This document shows, one piece after another, positions 23,048 through 34,569 of a stretch of 64,000 nt of DNA. This DNA is from Uranotaenia lowii (taxonomy: Eukaryota > Arthropoda > Insecta > Diptera > Culicidae). The stretch's first letter is position 1. Every line of letters begins with the position of its first letter. The stretch is from contig NC_073691.1 in NCBI RefSeq assembly GCF_029784155.1, forward strand, positions 63,742,839 through 63,806,838, in the 5' to 3' direction. The notes under the pieces are model-generated. The model worked only from the letters and a program-made list of their open reading frames with translations, was not told where the DNA came from and did no database searches. The position numbers and the translations under genes were made by a program.

Positions 23048-23314
23048 TGTTGTGTCAGACCATTTGTTCTGACTTTCGGATGGGAATGGGAAAACTTGTT
23101 TTCCAGTCGAGTGTTAAAACGAAAGAGAGCTTTCCTTTTATTTTTCCTCATCATTACAGTTTTTGGCGCTTAAAATATTCAAACTAATCATTACAGAACA
23201 ATAAAACAAGTTGGCAACATTTAACACTTGAATTATAGCAAACGGTACAGGGGGTTACAATAACATAACAAAATTATTTGAAATCAGGGTGACGAATGTG
23301 ATCGAGATCGATCA
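23048..23314 (+). repeat. 3' LTR of element A
   Basis: 267 bp, apparently identical to 21805-22071. It is preceded by GGCACCAAAAA, not by a clear polypurine tract. Confidence 0.88.
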
Positions 23315-23319
23315 AAGTT

Positions 23320-24820
23320 TTTCAATCGATTTTCTTTCAGCTAAACCTTTGCTTCAAAACAGCTTGTGATCAAAATATTCTGCTAGTCCAAAAATGACCC
23401 AAAACGGTAACTCTAAATTCACACACTACCGCAAACGTCTACGCCTGAACGAACAGGTGATCCTGTGCAAGTCTTAAGCCATGCGTTTGTCCTCCGCGCG
23501 CCAGCTCCACGCGTGGTTTTAGGAAAATTCTTTCACCTGTTCATCAGTTCAAGTTGGAAGTGGAAGATTTTTTTCGTTTATTTTATTCGCCTCATTTTGT
23601 GTTTCATGGCACATAGCCGAAAGTTCTTCTTTCGTCGATTACATTACGTCGTTTCACGTTTAGACTTGTGCTTATTTACTGGGAGTTGTAATGTTTAATG
23701 TAGGTTTAGACGTAGAAATTTAGCTGTGTTTGGGCCTTCCATCCATACATTCACAGTTTAAATTTAACTTCCTTTTTAAGGACCCTGAAGGTCCTTGTTC
23801 CCGTGTGTAGGAACAGGAAAACAGCTTCGAGAACTTTTTTCATGAATGGAAGAAAAAATGGTTCGATTGTGGAAGGCACAAGTCGAAAACATTTTTACAT
23901 AAGCTAGCCTGAGGAAAGTAGCATTGAAACTGTTGCAAAACACCTGCATTCAGGGACTTGGATTAAGACGAGGAATAATAATAACAACAAAATCAGGCTT
24001 TAGCAGTACAGGCAAAAAAAATAACTAGTTTACATTGAGTTTTTTTTAATCAAAACCATTTGATTATTATATTTTGCTACTTATCTTTAAAAACTTTAGC
24101 GATTATATGGATGGGAGGAAGAGGGAGGGAGGGGTCTTGAAAAATTCCACAAAAATAATCTAAATTATATTAAACATTGGAAAATATGCGCTCTTGGCAT
24201 CCTTTTTCAAAGTTAGACAAGCTCCCGTGAGTATGAGGATAGTTTGATGAAAGTATTAACTATCCTGGAAATGCAATAACACATATTGGGATTGATTATT
24301 TCAACGAAAGTCAGTGTTTGATCAATTTAGCCTAGAGTATTGACTTGTAAATCTTTTTTTTTTGAAGTTACAGGTTTGTTAAATGAAATTCCATTTGCCA
24401 AAAATACTTTAAATTTTAACTATTGAAATTCTTTGAAACTGTTCATTACAAATTGCATATTTAACTGATAGCATATCGAAAACAATTTTTTTTATAAATT
24501 GAGCTTTATGATACTGACCTATTTTTCAACAACAGAGATTTTTTTTAAGTTTTCTCAATTTCAAGTCGTATGTCCAATGAAAATAAATAATTGAAAGGAT
24601 TATGTACGTTACGAAATTAAACCTTTTTTCCTTTTAATATTTTTAAGTCAAGTTTTTATTTGCAAAAAAAAACATATACATAAATATTAATGCATCGATT
24701 ACAGTTATTCATAAAATGAGTGTAATTTTAACTATTACGTTTATGCACGATGCCATTCAAATATGATGTTTCATTTTTAAATTTCAAAAAATTCAATCAA
24801 ATCCATAATAAAGTGCAAGA
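23320..24820. other. Unannotated region
   Basis: Nothing recognisable. A 77-codon ORF at 23465-23698 has no known motif. A purine-rich patch with runs of G lies at about 24110-24135. Confidence 0.4.
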
Positions 24821-24828
24821 CTTGCAAG

Positions 24829-25151
24829 CAAGGTTGCCTAAAATGATAGTGTGTTTTTGACAAAAAAATCTGTTTTCCTATGGTTTTATTCCACAATTCT
24901 GTGACAATGACGATTATTACTTGGAAATAAGTCTCAGATGCCTATTTTTACAATAAATATTAAAGAATTCACTAAACAGTGTTTATTGAATTTTAGTCAG
25001 AAATCCATAGTGAAAATGGACACAAAAATTTATTGGTAGTAAAAAGTGTAAAAAATTTCAAAATTCTGTGTTCTGTGACACAGATCTTGTGACGAAAATG
25101 TGCTAAAAATTCTTTGAAATTGTGGAATATTTTGTGATTTCTGTAATCTTG
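24829..25151. mobile_element. hAT-type MITE, 323 bp
   Basis: The palindromic 8-mer CTTGCAAG flanks both sides (24821-24828, 25152-25159). The ends read CAAGGTTGCC and, reversed, CAAGATTACAG, an imperfect short inverted repeat. It has no ORF of note. Because the duplication is itself palindromic the call is less secure than for the other hAT-type elements. Confidence 0.6.
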
Positions 25152-25159
25152 CTTGCAAG

Positions 25160-26448
25160 GTTTTAGGTTTACATATTTTACAACTATTTATGATACACGT
25201 ATCGTGACTAAAAGTATGTGTTAAAACATTTAAATAATGATAAGTCATATAGTAATAGTTAAACTGTAAATAATCTTATTAAAAGTTGATAATGGTTATT
25301 CCTCAATATTCATATTAACAACTTGGCAAGGGACGTAGTAAAAGTCAAATATGATATTTTTTATGTATTACAAAAAATCTTCAAGTTTAAAAAATATGAA
25401 AATATTTGGGAAATTTTTTTTAAATTATCTGACAATTCACGCCAGTAGTGTTCTTAAAGTTGTCACCGAAATTTTGAAATTTTGGAGATTTTTGTGATTT
25501 AAAAACACATGATTTTTGTATATAGACCCAGTTCGTTTTTGGCAACATTAGAATTTGGCACATGTGAAAAGGCGAACGGTTTTTTGGAAAAACATTGCGT
25601 TAAAGTTTTCGCTATAACAAGACCAGTCTAATTTGGATAAACACCATACATACGTTTTAACGTTTCTAAATGGCAATGAATACCTACTACAATAAAAACA
25701 AAAATTTAAAAAAACTATAAAGTACACAAAATTTCAAATAATGAAATTTTAATGAAAACAAACATCAACAATAGACTAAAATGATTAAAAAATGTTGGAG
25801 AATGACAAAAGTAGCAAATATGAAAAAAACCAAACATTATAAACAAATCAATGGAAAATGAAAAATGCATAAAAAACTTGAAAAAAAAATCAAAAATTAC
25901 TAAAAATGTCCAAAAATTGACTAAAAATTATGTTAATGAGAATAGTTTTAATTTTTTGTAGCAGTAAGTGAAAAAAGTTGTTGAGGAAAAAACTTCACCG
26001 ATGTTAGCAACACAAAATGTTCGGGCGTGTTGACAAAATCGAATGGGGTCTGTATTTGAGGTCATTTTTTTTCGTGAAGAAGAATCCAACCAAATTTCAA
26101 ATTACCATAAAGGTAGTCATAAAATAACACATCAAAACGCATTCAAAACTTATGACCTTTTGAAAATTACTAAAAAAGTTGTAGTAAACTTCTACATGAA
26201 AAATTAAAATAAAAATAAAATCTTTAAAACGGACTTATGTCTACATTTTCAAACATTTTGCAAAAAAAACATTTATTTGTAACCCATTTTATGATGTAAC
26301 TTTCAATCACTCAATCATTTGAAATGAAAGACTATTCGACACATATGAACTGCAGTTTTTCTTTAGGATATTTGAATTAAAAAATGATCAAAAATATTTC
26401 AAAAATACATTCGAAGATTGGGCTATTTATTATCTCAAAGATGTTAGG
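25160..26448. other. Unannotated AT-rich region
   Basis: I see no gene or bounded repeat here. Confidence 0.4.
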
Positions 26449-26456
26449 CTTTTAAA

Positions 26457-27608
26457 TAGAGATGTACCGAATATTCGGTCGGCCGAATATTCGGTCGGCC
26501 GAATATCGCTGAAAAGCCGTTAAGCCGAATATTCGGCTCACCGAATAGTTGAGCCAAGTATTCGGCCGAATAGGCCGAATAGGCCGAATATCTACTACAG
26601 ACTTGTAAAATTTTCAAATAATTTTGGATAATTTATGGAATATCCAAAAATAACGTTGTTAAAGCTACACAATCATTAAAAACTTATGCTTTCAGCAAAA
26701 CATCTAAGATGTATCCGCGTATATTTCACTGTAGATCGTACAGGAGAATGCTGAACGGTATCGCTTTATACTTTGATTTAAGTTTATTCCAGATTTTCTG
26801 AATATATTCAGCCTTGCCCATAAATCCAGTAAAGAATCCTGATAAGTCAAATCTGGCTGGGATTTCCAGATTTTGTTTAAAAGTTCCCGAGTTTTTCTCG
26901 GGTTTATCCAGATTATTTGCTAGGAGAGGAGAATTATAGTAGATAGTAAATTAAAAGAATATTGTATTCTTACTCTGCTGCTATAAATTAACAAACAAAC
27001 AATAAAATAAAAAAAAACTCAAATTCCTCTTTAATTTTTTTTAAGATTTTGTCTTCAATAACGATGTTTCAAAACTTTCAAAATATACATATGTTTTTAT
27101 CTTTTTTAATTTTTTTTTTCAAAAATCGTCCTGAATGGTTAATGATAATTTGTCTTTTAACCAACTATTTTGGAGATATTTTGCTCAAATTTTAACTTCA
27201 TCTAATTCAATATCAGAGAAGCAATTTCAAATAGCTTGATACATGTTTTGACATGTATTATCCCAGATTTCACAGGAACGCAATCTCTTTGGCGATAAAA
27301 ACCCTAGAAGCGACTAGTCATCTTATGTCAGTTATTGGTGACATTTTAAAAATCAGAGAGACCTCTACTTAAAAATATCTTCCATGATCCGATAATATCA
27401 TCTTGTTGAAAATAATCGGTAAAAACATGAGGGGCATTAATATGGAAGAAATAGAAAGCATTGACATAATCGCTTAAGTTTTTTTCATTAAAACTCAAAA
27501 GAATATTTGACCGAATATTCGGCCGAATATTCGTTTGGCCGAATAGTTGAGAAGGTCAATATTCGGTATTCGGCCGTTCGCCGAATACCACTATTCGGTA
27601 CATCTCTA
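26457..27608. mobile_element. hAT-type non-autonomous element, 1152 bp, with GAATATTCGG array
   Basis: A perfect 17-bp terminal inverted repeat (TAGAGATGTACCGAATA) and an 8-bp duplication, CTTTTAAA (26449-26456, 27609-27616), define it. Both subterminal regions (about 26465-26595 and 27510-27600) are packed with copies of CCGAATATTCGG and GGCCGAATA, which are palindromic or nearly so. The centre is AT-rich without an ORF. Arrays of this type are known transposase-binding arrangements in hAT elements; here that role is inferred. Confidence 0.9.
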
Positions 27609-27616
27609 CTTTTAAA

Positions 27617-29355
27617 TAAACCTCACATACTTTAATTTTAAAGTATTTTAATTTTGGCACCGAAAATTGAAATTAAAAAACCTGCACAAATATGCTCAGT
27701 AAGATTTTTAATCATCATTAATCTTGTTTTCTGAAATTTTCTGTAAAAGTTTCGGACTGAAAGTTTCTGATGCTTTGAAGGAGCATTTTTTTTCTTCGAA
27801 AAACAGCGTCCCTCATTCAAATTCGAGGATTATTTGTTATTGACTCTTTCAAGTGTTGCGTCACATCATTTCGAATGTTTTTTTTTAAAGATTTTTGTTA
27901 TAATTTTAAGGTGTTTAATTATTACTAAACAAACTTTTTATAACCGTTCTTTGCACAAGTTAACCTTTTTCTACAACCATTAAATTTTTTTCTCTATGCT
28001 GTGGTTTCCAAGATAAAGCATTTTTCCTCCATTAAGTCACATCAGACGCCTTTTCAGCGTATTCAAAATTCTTTCTGTTATCGAAGATTTCTACTCTGTT
28101 CAAAGACGGAGTTTCATGAAACTTTGTGGAACCGTTTATTATCAATTGACATGAAAAGCTGAATTTTTTTCTTTTCAATTTAAGTGCGTTTTGCTAATTT
28201 CACGAGCGATTTTCTCTCGTAAATCATATGATTTTTTGCAACCGGGTTTTGCTCCTGATGTGACGCAACGAAAAAAGTAATACCGGTTTCTCATCAATAA
28301 CATAAGTATTTCAATAGCGATCTTTTTTGATAAATCATGACAAACATTTATCCCGAAAAAGTACCTCGATGCAAGTTATACCTTATAAAAAAGCTATTAC
28401 GGTTTGAAAACTACCTAAAACTTTAATTGTTAAATTAGCAAAAGTATGCATTTTGTGTTAAACGAAAATGTGCCCCTGAAAGACGCAAATACGAATAAAT
28501 AAAACGAACAAACAATTTGTTTCACAACACACATAACGTTGCGTCACATTATTCCATTTACTCCGTTGTAACTTTTTTTTTTATTTCTCAACCGATCTTA
28601 ACTCTGTAAAAAAGCATTGAATGTGGCTTCAAAAGTTTGAAGACAATTCGAATTTTCTTTAAAATAATCTATAGAGTGCGTCGTTAAAATAAAAATCCTT
28701 TAAAATTTTGTTTTTCTTTTTCCACTCTCTATAAATCCAAAAAATTTAAATTAGCTCCAAACGCCTTAACATTCTGAAAGCAATTGGCATCCGTCATGTT
28801 TTTGGGTTCAGATTGTAAATTGTTTGGCCTATAACTCGTGTAGTGAGAAAAGTTGTAAGCATTTTTCAAAAAGTACATACTTGATATTGAAACTGAACTT
28901 ATTGATTTATACGAATCTCTGTACGCAGGAAGATAATTAAAATTATGCGAAAAAAAATAAATTGTAATTAATTGCACGAAAGATTGTTTGCAACTAAATG
29001 GCATACTTTTTCATTGCACAAAACCTATAAATAAACTAATTTCTTTATCGAAAAAATCATTTATTATTATTATTATTATTATAATCTATTAAAGACCTTT
29101 TAACCACCCGGGTCATTCGGGTGTGTAAAAAAATCAATGAAATCAAGAAAACAAAAGTTGATAAAACTCCAACCTTCCACAACTTGTTTTTTGCTCTTAT
29201 AATCTTTCGAATATTCGATAAATTTTTCAAAATTTCCATAAAATACATCAAACTTTATTTATCACCCCCTTCGGGTTTTTTGGAAATTTCGAAGGGGGGT
29301 TAGACAAAAGAAGAAATTGATATTTGTGCCGGCCTTATAGAGAAATTCAAATATA
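27617..29355. other. Unannotated AT-rich region with repeated TTGCGTCACAT
   Basis: The 11-mer TTGCGTCACAT occurs at 27856-27866 and 28539-28549 and in reverse at 28258-28268. A short ATT microsatellite lies at about 29058-29083. No gene is visible. Confidence 0.45.
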
Positions 29356-29357
29356 TA

Positions 29358-30402
29358 GGGGAGATGGGGGCATAATGGCCACCTTAAGGAAAACGCTTAT
29401 TTAACCATAGAAAATAGCTATAATATGGAGGTTACATTATTGTTTCGTGTTCAGACACTTGAAAAGCCTATTCCCTAACGGGCTGAAACGCGAAAAACTA
29501 GATGAAAACGTTAAAAAATGCATTTTAAAAAATTTTGCCAAAAGCTGAACACCAGCCACTGTAGAGGCATAATGAGAACCCCCCCTGAGGCAGTATGAGC
29601 ACCATTAATCAGGGCAAGATGTGGGTTTTTTGTCGGGAAATCTAGCAGCGAATTCAACTCGATGAAGTAAGGTGAGTCGTAGATTCATCAAACAAAGCAA
29701 TAACAAAATAATCTAGGTCTGTTTGTAGAATTCAAACAATTCACGCACGCTCATACATTATGTGCTTTGTTTGGAAGATGATGCTACTAGCCGTGTAATG
29801 TAACAATAAAAAAATCGATCATGAATTGTAAATGAAAAAAAATCACATCGAACAGAAATCGAACTCTAGTCTTTTGATTACCTCTCCGACACCTTACTAA
29901 TAGGCTAAATTGTCGGATGAAAATTAGTCAAGGTTTGGCTCTATAAATCAATTTTAATTCGCTGCTAGATTCTACGGCAGAGAATGCTCATTATGCCTCG
30001 ATAATATGGTGCTCTATATGCCCCTAGTCAACAAATTTAAGTAATAACGCGTTTAAAAATTGTTAAAAGTGAAAAATCAAAAATTTTATGATGGTAAAAA
30101 TTGAGAAACAATGTGTACATCATGTTGCAGTGCGTACATTATAGATCAAGGTTATTTTAAGATCATAAGAGCTTATTTCGTGGTGCTCAAAAATTATAAT
30201 ATTTTCGTAACTTGAGAACCAAGCTAGTTTTTTTTAAATATCTCTGTAAAGATGATAAGGAGATTCCTTTTTTTGTGATAAATTAATACTATAGGAAGTA
30301 CGAAACAAATCCTCATGAAAATTTATTTAAGAAAATACGTACTTTCGTTGAAAAGAGTAGTGCTTATTATGCCTCGGGTGCTCGTTATGCCCTCATCTCC
30401 CC
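29358..30402. mobile_element. TA-flanked non-autonomous element with iterated GGCATAATGAGCACC motif
   Basis: The ends are inverted copies of GGGGAGATGGGGGCATAATG (right end, reversed, GGGGAGATGAGGGCATAACG), each next to TA (29356-29357, 30403-30404). Variants of GGCATAATGAGCACC or its complement occur at about 29367, 29571, 29586, 29988, 30007, 30360 and 30380. An internal stretch at about 29868-29945 (minus) has a box B-like GAGTTCGATTTC and a box A-like TAGCCTATTAG. No transposase ORF is present. Confidence 0.75.
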
Positions 30403-30404
30403 TA

Positions 30405-32233
30405 CCCTTACAAAACAGTCAAAAAAATTATTTTTGCTTTTTTGCTCATAATATTCATTATAATGAGTCGCTGTAGCATCTCATCAATTTGTAGAATTAA
30501 ATCTGACATAAACACAGTGTTTCAATACTTATGTATAATGATAAAAACTTCTGTGTTTCCATTTCTCACAACAGCAACGCAATTAAAACACAAAAACCAA
30601 TATACCAGTGAAATAACTTCAAGATTAAACACTTTTCTGATTCCTAATCTCCGTTCAGTATTCCGACTGTTTTGCCTAACGAATTGATGAAATATACCTG
30701 TTATTTTTTAATAATATATTCGTGAACACTTACAAAAAAATCAAGAGAAAATCCATTTCATATATCATGAAAACCTCAACCCGCTGAACAGGCGCCTGGC
30801 GGAGTGAACTTTTTTTGAAATTCCGTCAAAGTTGACCTCCGGTAACCTCTTGGCGGAAGCTTCTGCCCGGCAAATTGCCCCGGCACCACCGGTTTCAGCT
30901 AATCGAAGCCCAAAGATCTGCAAAACGAGATTCCTGTTGTATGTATTCCTTTACTTGGGGTTAGCGAATACCCCGGGATCCAAACATGGAACCAAGGGAC
31001 TAATAAGTTCAATACTTGATTTTTTTCATTTTATCTCGTCGGTGAGATAACGACCCGGTTAAGTAATGATCCCAAGCGCTCTCTAGAACAGGAATCCGTA
31101 CCAAGTGTGTAATTCGTAAGGCACATATCCTTTTTTTTTGGTGGCTTGTTTCACGAAATAAGCAATCGATCGCGTTTTGGCAACATCTCCTACCAGAGTA
31201 AAAAATAAAAAAATGGGGAGCAGGCCATCCAGTGCAAGAGGCTTTGCAAATCGATCTTAATCAGAAGCACGTTCCTCCCTTCTGTTGGTCCGGTATGGTG
31301 CAGAGATACATGTTCGTGTGTCTGATGTAAGCTGCCGAAATGCTGCTGCTGCTGCTGCCGGAACGATATGGATAAAACCAGTGGACCAGAAAACCAGATA
31401 ACTCTGCAACTGGAGGCTGGTCAAAAGGGGTCGTAAAAAGATTAATTGGTCTTAGGAGAACATAACAGGGCATCTTTCAGTGGACCGAAACCTCGCTCGT
31501 GGCTTGAAATTTTGGCAATATGCATTTGGCAATGGTAGAGTTATTTTTTATTTACAAATTGTTTATTTTTGTATTTTACTTCTAAAGTTTTTATATGCCA
31601 GGGTATTTCCCTAACTTTTGTTAGTAAGAGGGGGCCGTAATCGTCGCTGCGACTCAGCTGTTAGTAAAATCTATTATAGGAAAGGGAAGGGGATTATCTA
31701 TACCTATAGAAAAGACTCGAGCTCCTAAGAAAAATTATGCATGACCACTACATTCGAGCGAAATACGAAAAACAATTTTCGTCATATTGGATAATACATA
31801 CAAAAAAACAAAAATTATAATGAGAATCGAACTCTTTGCAACATCTCATCTCGGCTCGCCAGTCCGACATTTCGCCCAGTGATCTGAGTTGGTAAGCAAA
31901 CAAAAGTTTATTGTCATATAATAGCGCCAGCACTAAATTTTACTTCGGAAGTCCGAACTTCCGACTTCCGAAAGACTTCCGACAAAGAAAAGTGAAGTAC
32001 TAGATTGTCGGAAGCCTGTGTTTTGTTGCCAGTTCACCAACGACGTTTCTAAAATTTCTATTAAAATCACGATAGTGCTTCTGCCACCGCCGATAACTAA
32101 AAAACGCACTGAGTTTAAGCACATCATCACACTAACACTTTTAAAATCAAGCGGAAACTTCACTCACACAATGTTTATGTTTATATTGTTTACAACAATG
32201 CAAATTGCACGGTGCATGTGTGTGCGTGAAAAA
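30405..32233. other. Unannotated region
   Basis: No gene is recognised. The block at 30780-31030 is GC-richer and has short ORFs without motifs. A CTG-type short repeat lies at about 31341-31357. Confidence 0.4.
31821..31899 (-). repeat. tRNA-like segment, probable SINE remnant
   Basis: On the minus strand a box B-like GAGTTCGATTCTC and an upstream CCAACTCAGATCACTGG that resembles box A lie about 45 bp apart. I cannot fold a full cloverleaf, so a tRNA-derived repeat is more likely than a tRNA gene. Confidence 0.35.
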
Positions 32234-32238
32234 AGTTC
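32234..32238 (+). repeat. Target-site duplication AGTTC, left (Copia-type element)
   Basis: Matches AGTTC at 36134-36138, directly outside the other LTR. Confidence 0.75.
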
Positions 32239-32490
32239 TGTTGGACTTACGGTTTTTGGGAGAAGTATTCCGGCAGCAGAAGATTCTGCCGCAACGTAGA
32301 CGAACCAAAACAGTTTGTTTTGGTTATCCGTTTGTTTTTGTTCAATTCGTCTATTGAGAACAATAGCGATTGATCATTGATGATTGCTGATGACAACTGG
32401 TGATGATATACACGGTACAAATGTTCACATCATCACACTGTGGATCAATATTACTCAAACTGTGGTAAGAAGTTACACTGCATTGTTGCA
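32239..32490 (+). repeat. 5' LTR of the Copia-type element, partial
   Basis: The first ~31 bp and the segment around GTGGATCAATATTACTCAAA (about 32440-32485) match the 3' LTR, but the part between (about 32270-32435) is unrelated and longer. The downstream part of the LTR is missing. Confidence 0.7.
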
Positions 32491-32596
32491 GGGTCCCCGA
32501 GCCAGCGGAGAGAAACCAGCCAGGGCAGAGGCCAGGCAGCCAAAAGTCCACGGCCAGCCAGGAGGCACTGCCAGAGCCCGGGGAGGTTCGCGAATT

Positions 32597-33700
32597 GAGA
32601 GGGTTACTCTCGATGCCGTCACGAGCCAAGTTGCGGTTAGCAAGCGTGAGCTCACGACCGACGGTCGGGAGGAGTCCCAGGATCCGCAACCGAGATGGTT
32701 CAGCGCGAAGGTCGATAGGTCCACCCCGGAACAATTGGGTGGAGCTGATAGCCGAGAAGGTTACTTTCGTGCTGTGGTTGTGCGCTGTGGTCAGCAGTTA
32801 AAAGCTGATCCAATCGCAGAAAACCACCAGCGCAGAGGGTTGTCAGCCACGAAAGGCTTCAGGTCAGCCAGAAGGTACCACTGGAGTTCGAGGTCGAAAA
32901 GTCGTATTCCGAAGAGGGTTACTCTCAATGCCGTTACGAGAAACGCTGCGGTTAGCATTATGTGTTCTATAACGACGGCTGGGAGGAGAAGCTCTCGGGA
33001 TCTGTAACAAGAATTGGTTCGGGTCTAATATTCCAGATGAAGTATAAGACCGTATCGAAATATGGGAAAAGCTGCTTGGCGAGACAGTTACTCTCGTGAT
33101 TTGGAGCTGTGTTTATCATCGTCTGTTTGAAGGAATTTCTAGCGCCTTGTAGGAGATCGTTTGAGCGACGGTTAGTTGCCAGCAACTTCAGCAATGCATT
33201 ACATCCAGATGGGTCGCATGCAGCTGAACGTTGCCTCCCACATTTCCGAAGTTGTCAAAGCGTTGAAGTAACGGGACGAATGTCCACAAAGCTTGTTGAG
33301 AGGGCTACTCTCGAGATGTGGAGCTATGCGGTAGTCAGCACGCGTGATCTCATCCAAGCCAGCAGTTTAATTTTTCTGTGGCTTTGGAGGCAATGTTTTG
33401 GGCGACAGTTAGTTGCCAGCACCTCAGAGCCAGATTTGACGTTTGTGGTTGATAGTTGCCTCCAGTTATATCGGAGAGATAATAGCATGAGAGCAACAAA
33501 TGGAAAGTCCATGAAGCTGCATGTCGAGAGGATTATTCTTGTGCTTGGTAGCTGCGCTGTGGTTAGCATGCGCAAGCTTGTATCCGACGGTTGGAAGCTG
33601 TTCCGTGTGCGTTGGAGGAGGTGGTTTGGGCGACGGTTAGCCGCCAGCGATCTCAACCACTCCTTGATTCCTGAGGCATTACGGGCGAGTGCTCCCTCAC
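32597..33700 (+). repeat. Six-copy degenerate tandem repeat inside the Copia-type element
   Basis: A core like GAGAGGGTTACTCTCG followed by a TGTGGTTAGCA-type phrase starts near 32597, 32754, 32911, 33081, 33298 and 33526, with spacings of about 157, 157, 170, 217 and 228 bp. The last three units also share GGGCGACGGTTAGTTGCCAG. Apparent ORFs through here are translations of this repeat and not a recognisable Gag. Confidence 0.65.
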
Positions 33701-33834
33701 GAAGAACTGCTAATTCTCGAAGCCATCGAGTGATGCTGTTAGCTACAAGAAGTTGTTTTTCTGGGGTTACCAGAAAGCATCATACAAGGAATTCTGTTCG
33801 GTCGCTTGCTGAGGTTATCAGCCACCGGATTCAA

Positions 33835-34095
33835 CGAATCATCGATTCCGGTGCTAGTCAGTGTATGGCGCGAGACGAGAGCGACTACGAGAGTAGCGAT
33901 GACGAAGATGACGATGATGACCAAGATTCAGTCACCCCTGAACCGGCCCAGAAACGCAGTCAGCGAACAGGAGAAGCTAATCAACGCTATATGGCTAACG
34001 TAGCCGCTGATGATGAAGAAGAGCAACTTCGAATCGTCAGCAAGCTCAAGGGCCAAAGGGACTGCTTTTTCCGAAAAACCACCATCAACAAGTGA
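33835..34095 (+). pseudogene. Protease motif fused to acidic linker of the Copia-type polyprotein
   Basis: RIIDSGASQCM is the aspartic-protease active-site region of Copia polyproteins. It is followed almost at once by an acidic, Ser/Pro-containing stretch (ESSDDEDDDDDQDSVTPEPA), which resembles the linker that normally lies between integrase and RT. The whole integrase is therefore deleted. The frame is open only because it runs on from the tandem repeat upstream. Confidence 0.6.
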
Positions 34096-34129
34096 ATGGC
34101 AGCCATGAAAAAGAACGAGACTTGGTCTG

Positions 34130-34500
34130 GACGAATTGAGGTTATCACTGAGCAGCCGTTCAACGATTTGATCGGTTGTTTGCAGTTTTCGAGGCCGAAC
34201 ATCAGTGCTGCGTTTAGCGCACTAAGCAACTGTCAAGCAGTCCTGAGTGAGATAGAGATTTGGGAAGCGGTTAGCTTAACCCAGGTTACAGGAAACCCAT
34301 TCTGTTTCTGCTACGAATCGTCGATGGACGCAGCTAAACGATGGTGAGGTTATCACCGAACAGCCGTTCACAGAGTTGATCGGTTGTTTGCAGTATCTGG
34401 CGATATCATCGAGACCAGATATTTGTACTGCGGTTAGCGCACTAAACCAATACCAGGACAGTCTGGCCAGGCTTCCGAAAAGTACTGGCGAACGACAGTA
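34130..34500 (+). pseudogene. Tandemly duplicated RT C-terminal fragment of the Copia-type element
   Basis: EVITEQPFNDLIGCLQ followed by SRPNISAAFSAL (about 34138-34240) recurs, better preserved, as EVITEQPFTELIGCLQYLA then SRPDICTAVSALNQYQD about 208 bp later. The pattern LIGCLxYL...RPD is the Copia RT-RNase H junction. The catalytic RT region upstream is absent. Confidence 0.7.
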
Positions 34501-34569
34501 TTCTTGCGAATGTCGCACATGCACCTCGATGAAAGCTTCCCGAATATTTCTTCCCCGACAGTTTTTAAA

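Larger units (their letters stand above)
21805..23314. mobile_element. Non-coding LTR retrotransposon (TRIM/SMART-like), element A
   Basis: Two 267-bp direct repeats (21805-22071, 23048-23314) appear identical. They begin TGTTGTGTCAGACC and end GATCGATCA, giving the TG...CA ends of LTRs. AAGTT flanks the whole unit (21800-21804, 23315-23319), a 5-bp target-site duplication. The 976-bp interior has no significant ORF. It begins TACCGGCCACCTTAAACCAC just after the 5' LTR, the position of a primer-binding site, and the same phrase follows the LTR of element B. Identical LTRs imply a recent insertion. The orientation is assumed from this shared leader. Mobilisation must depend on another element; which one is unknown. 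Confidence 0.9.

Noticed and set aside
31821..31899. Functional tRNA gene
   Set aside because: Box B is good, but no complete cloverleaf or acceptor stem can be drawn; a SINE remnant is more likely.
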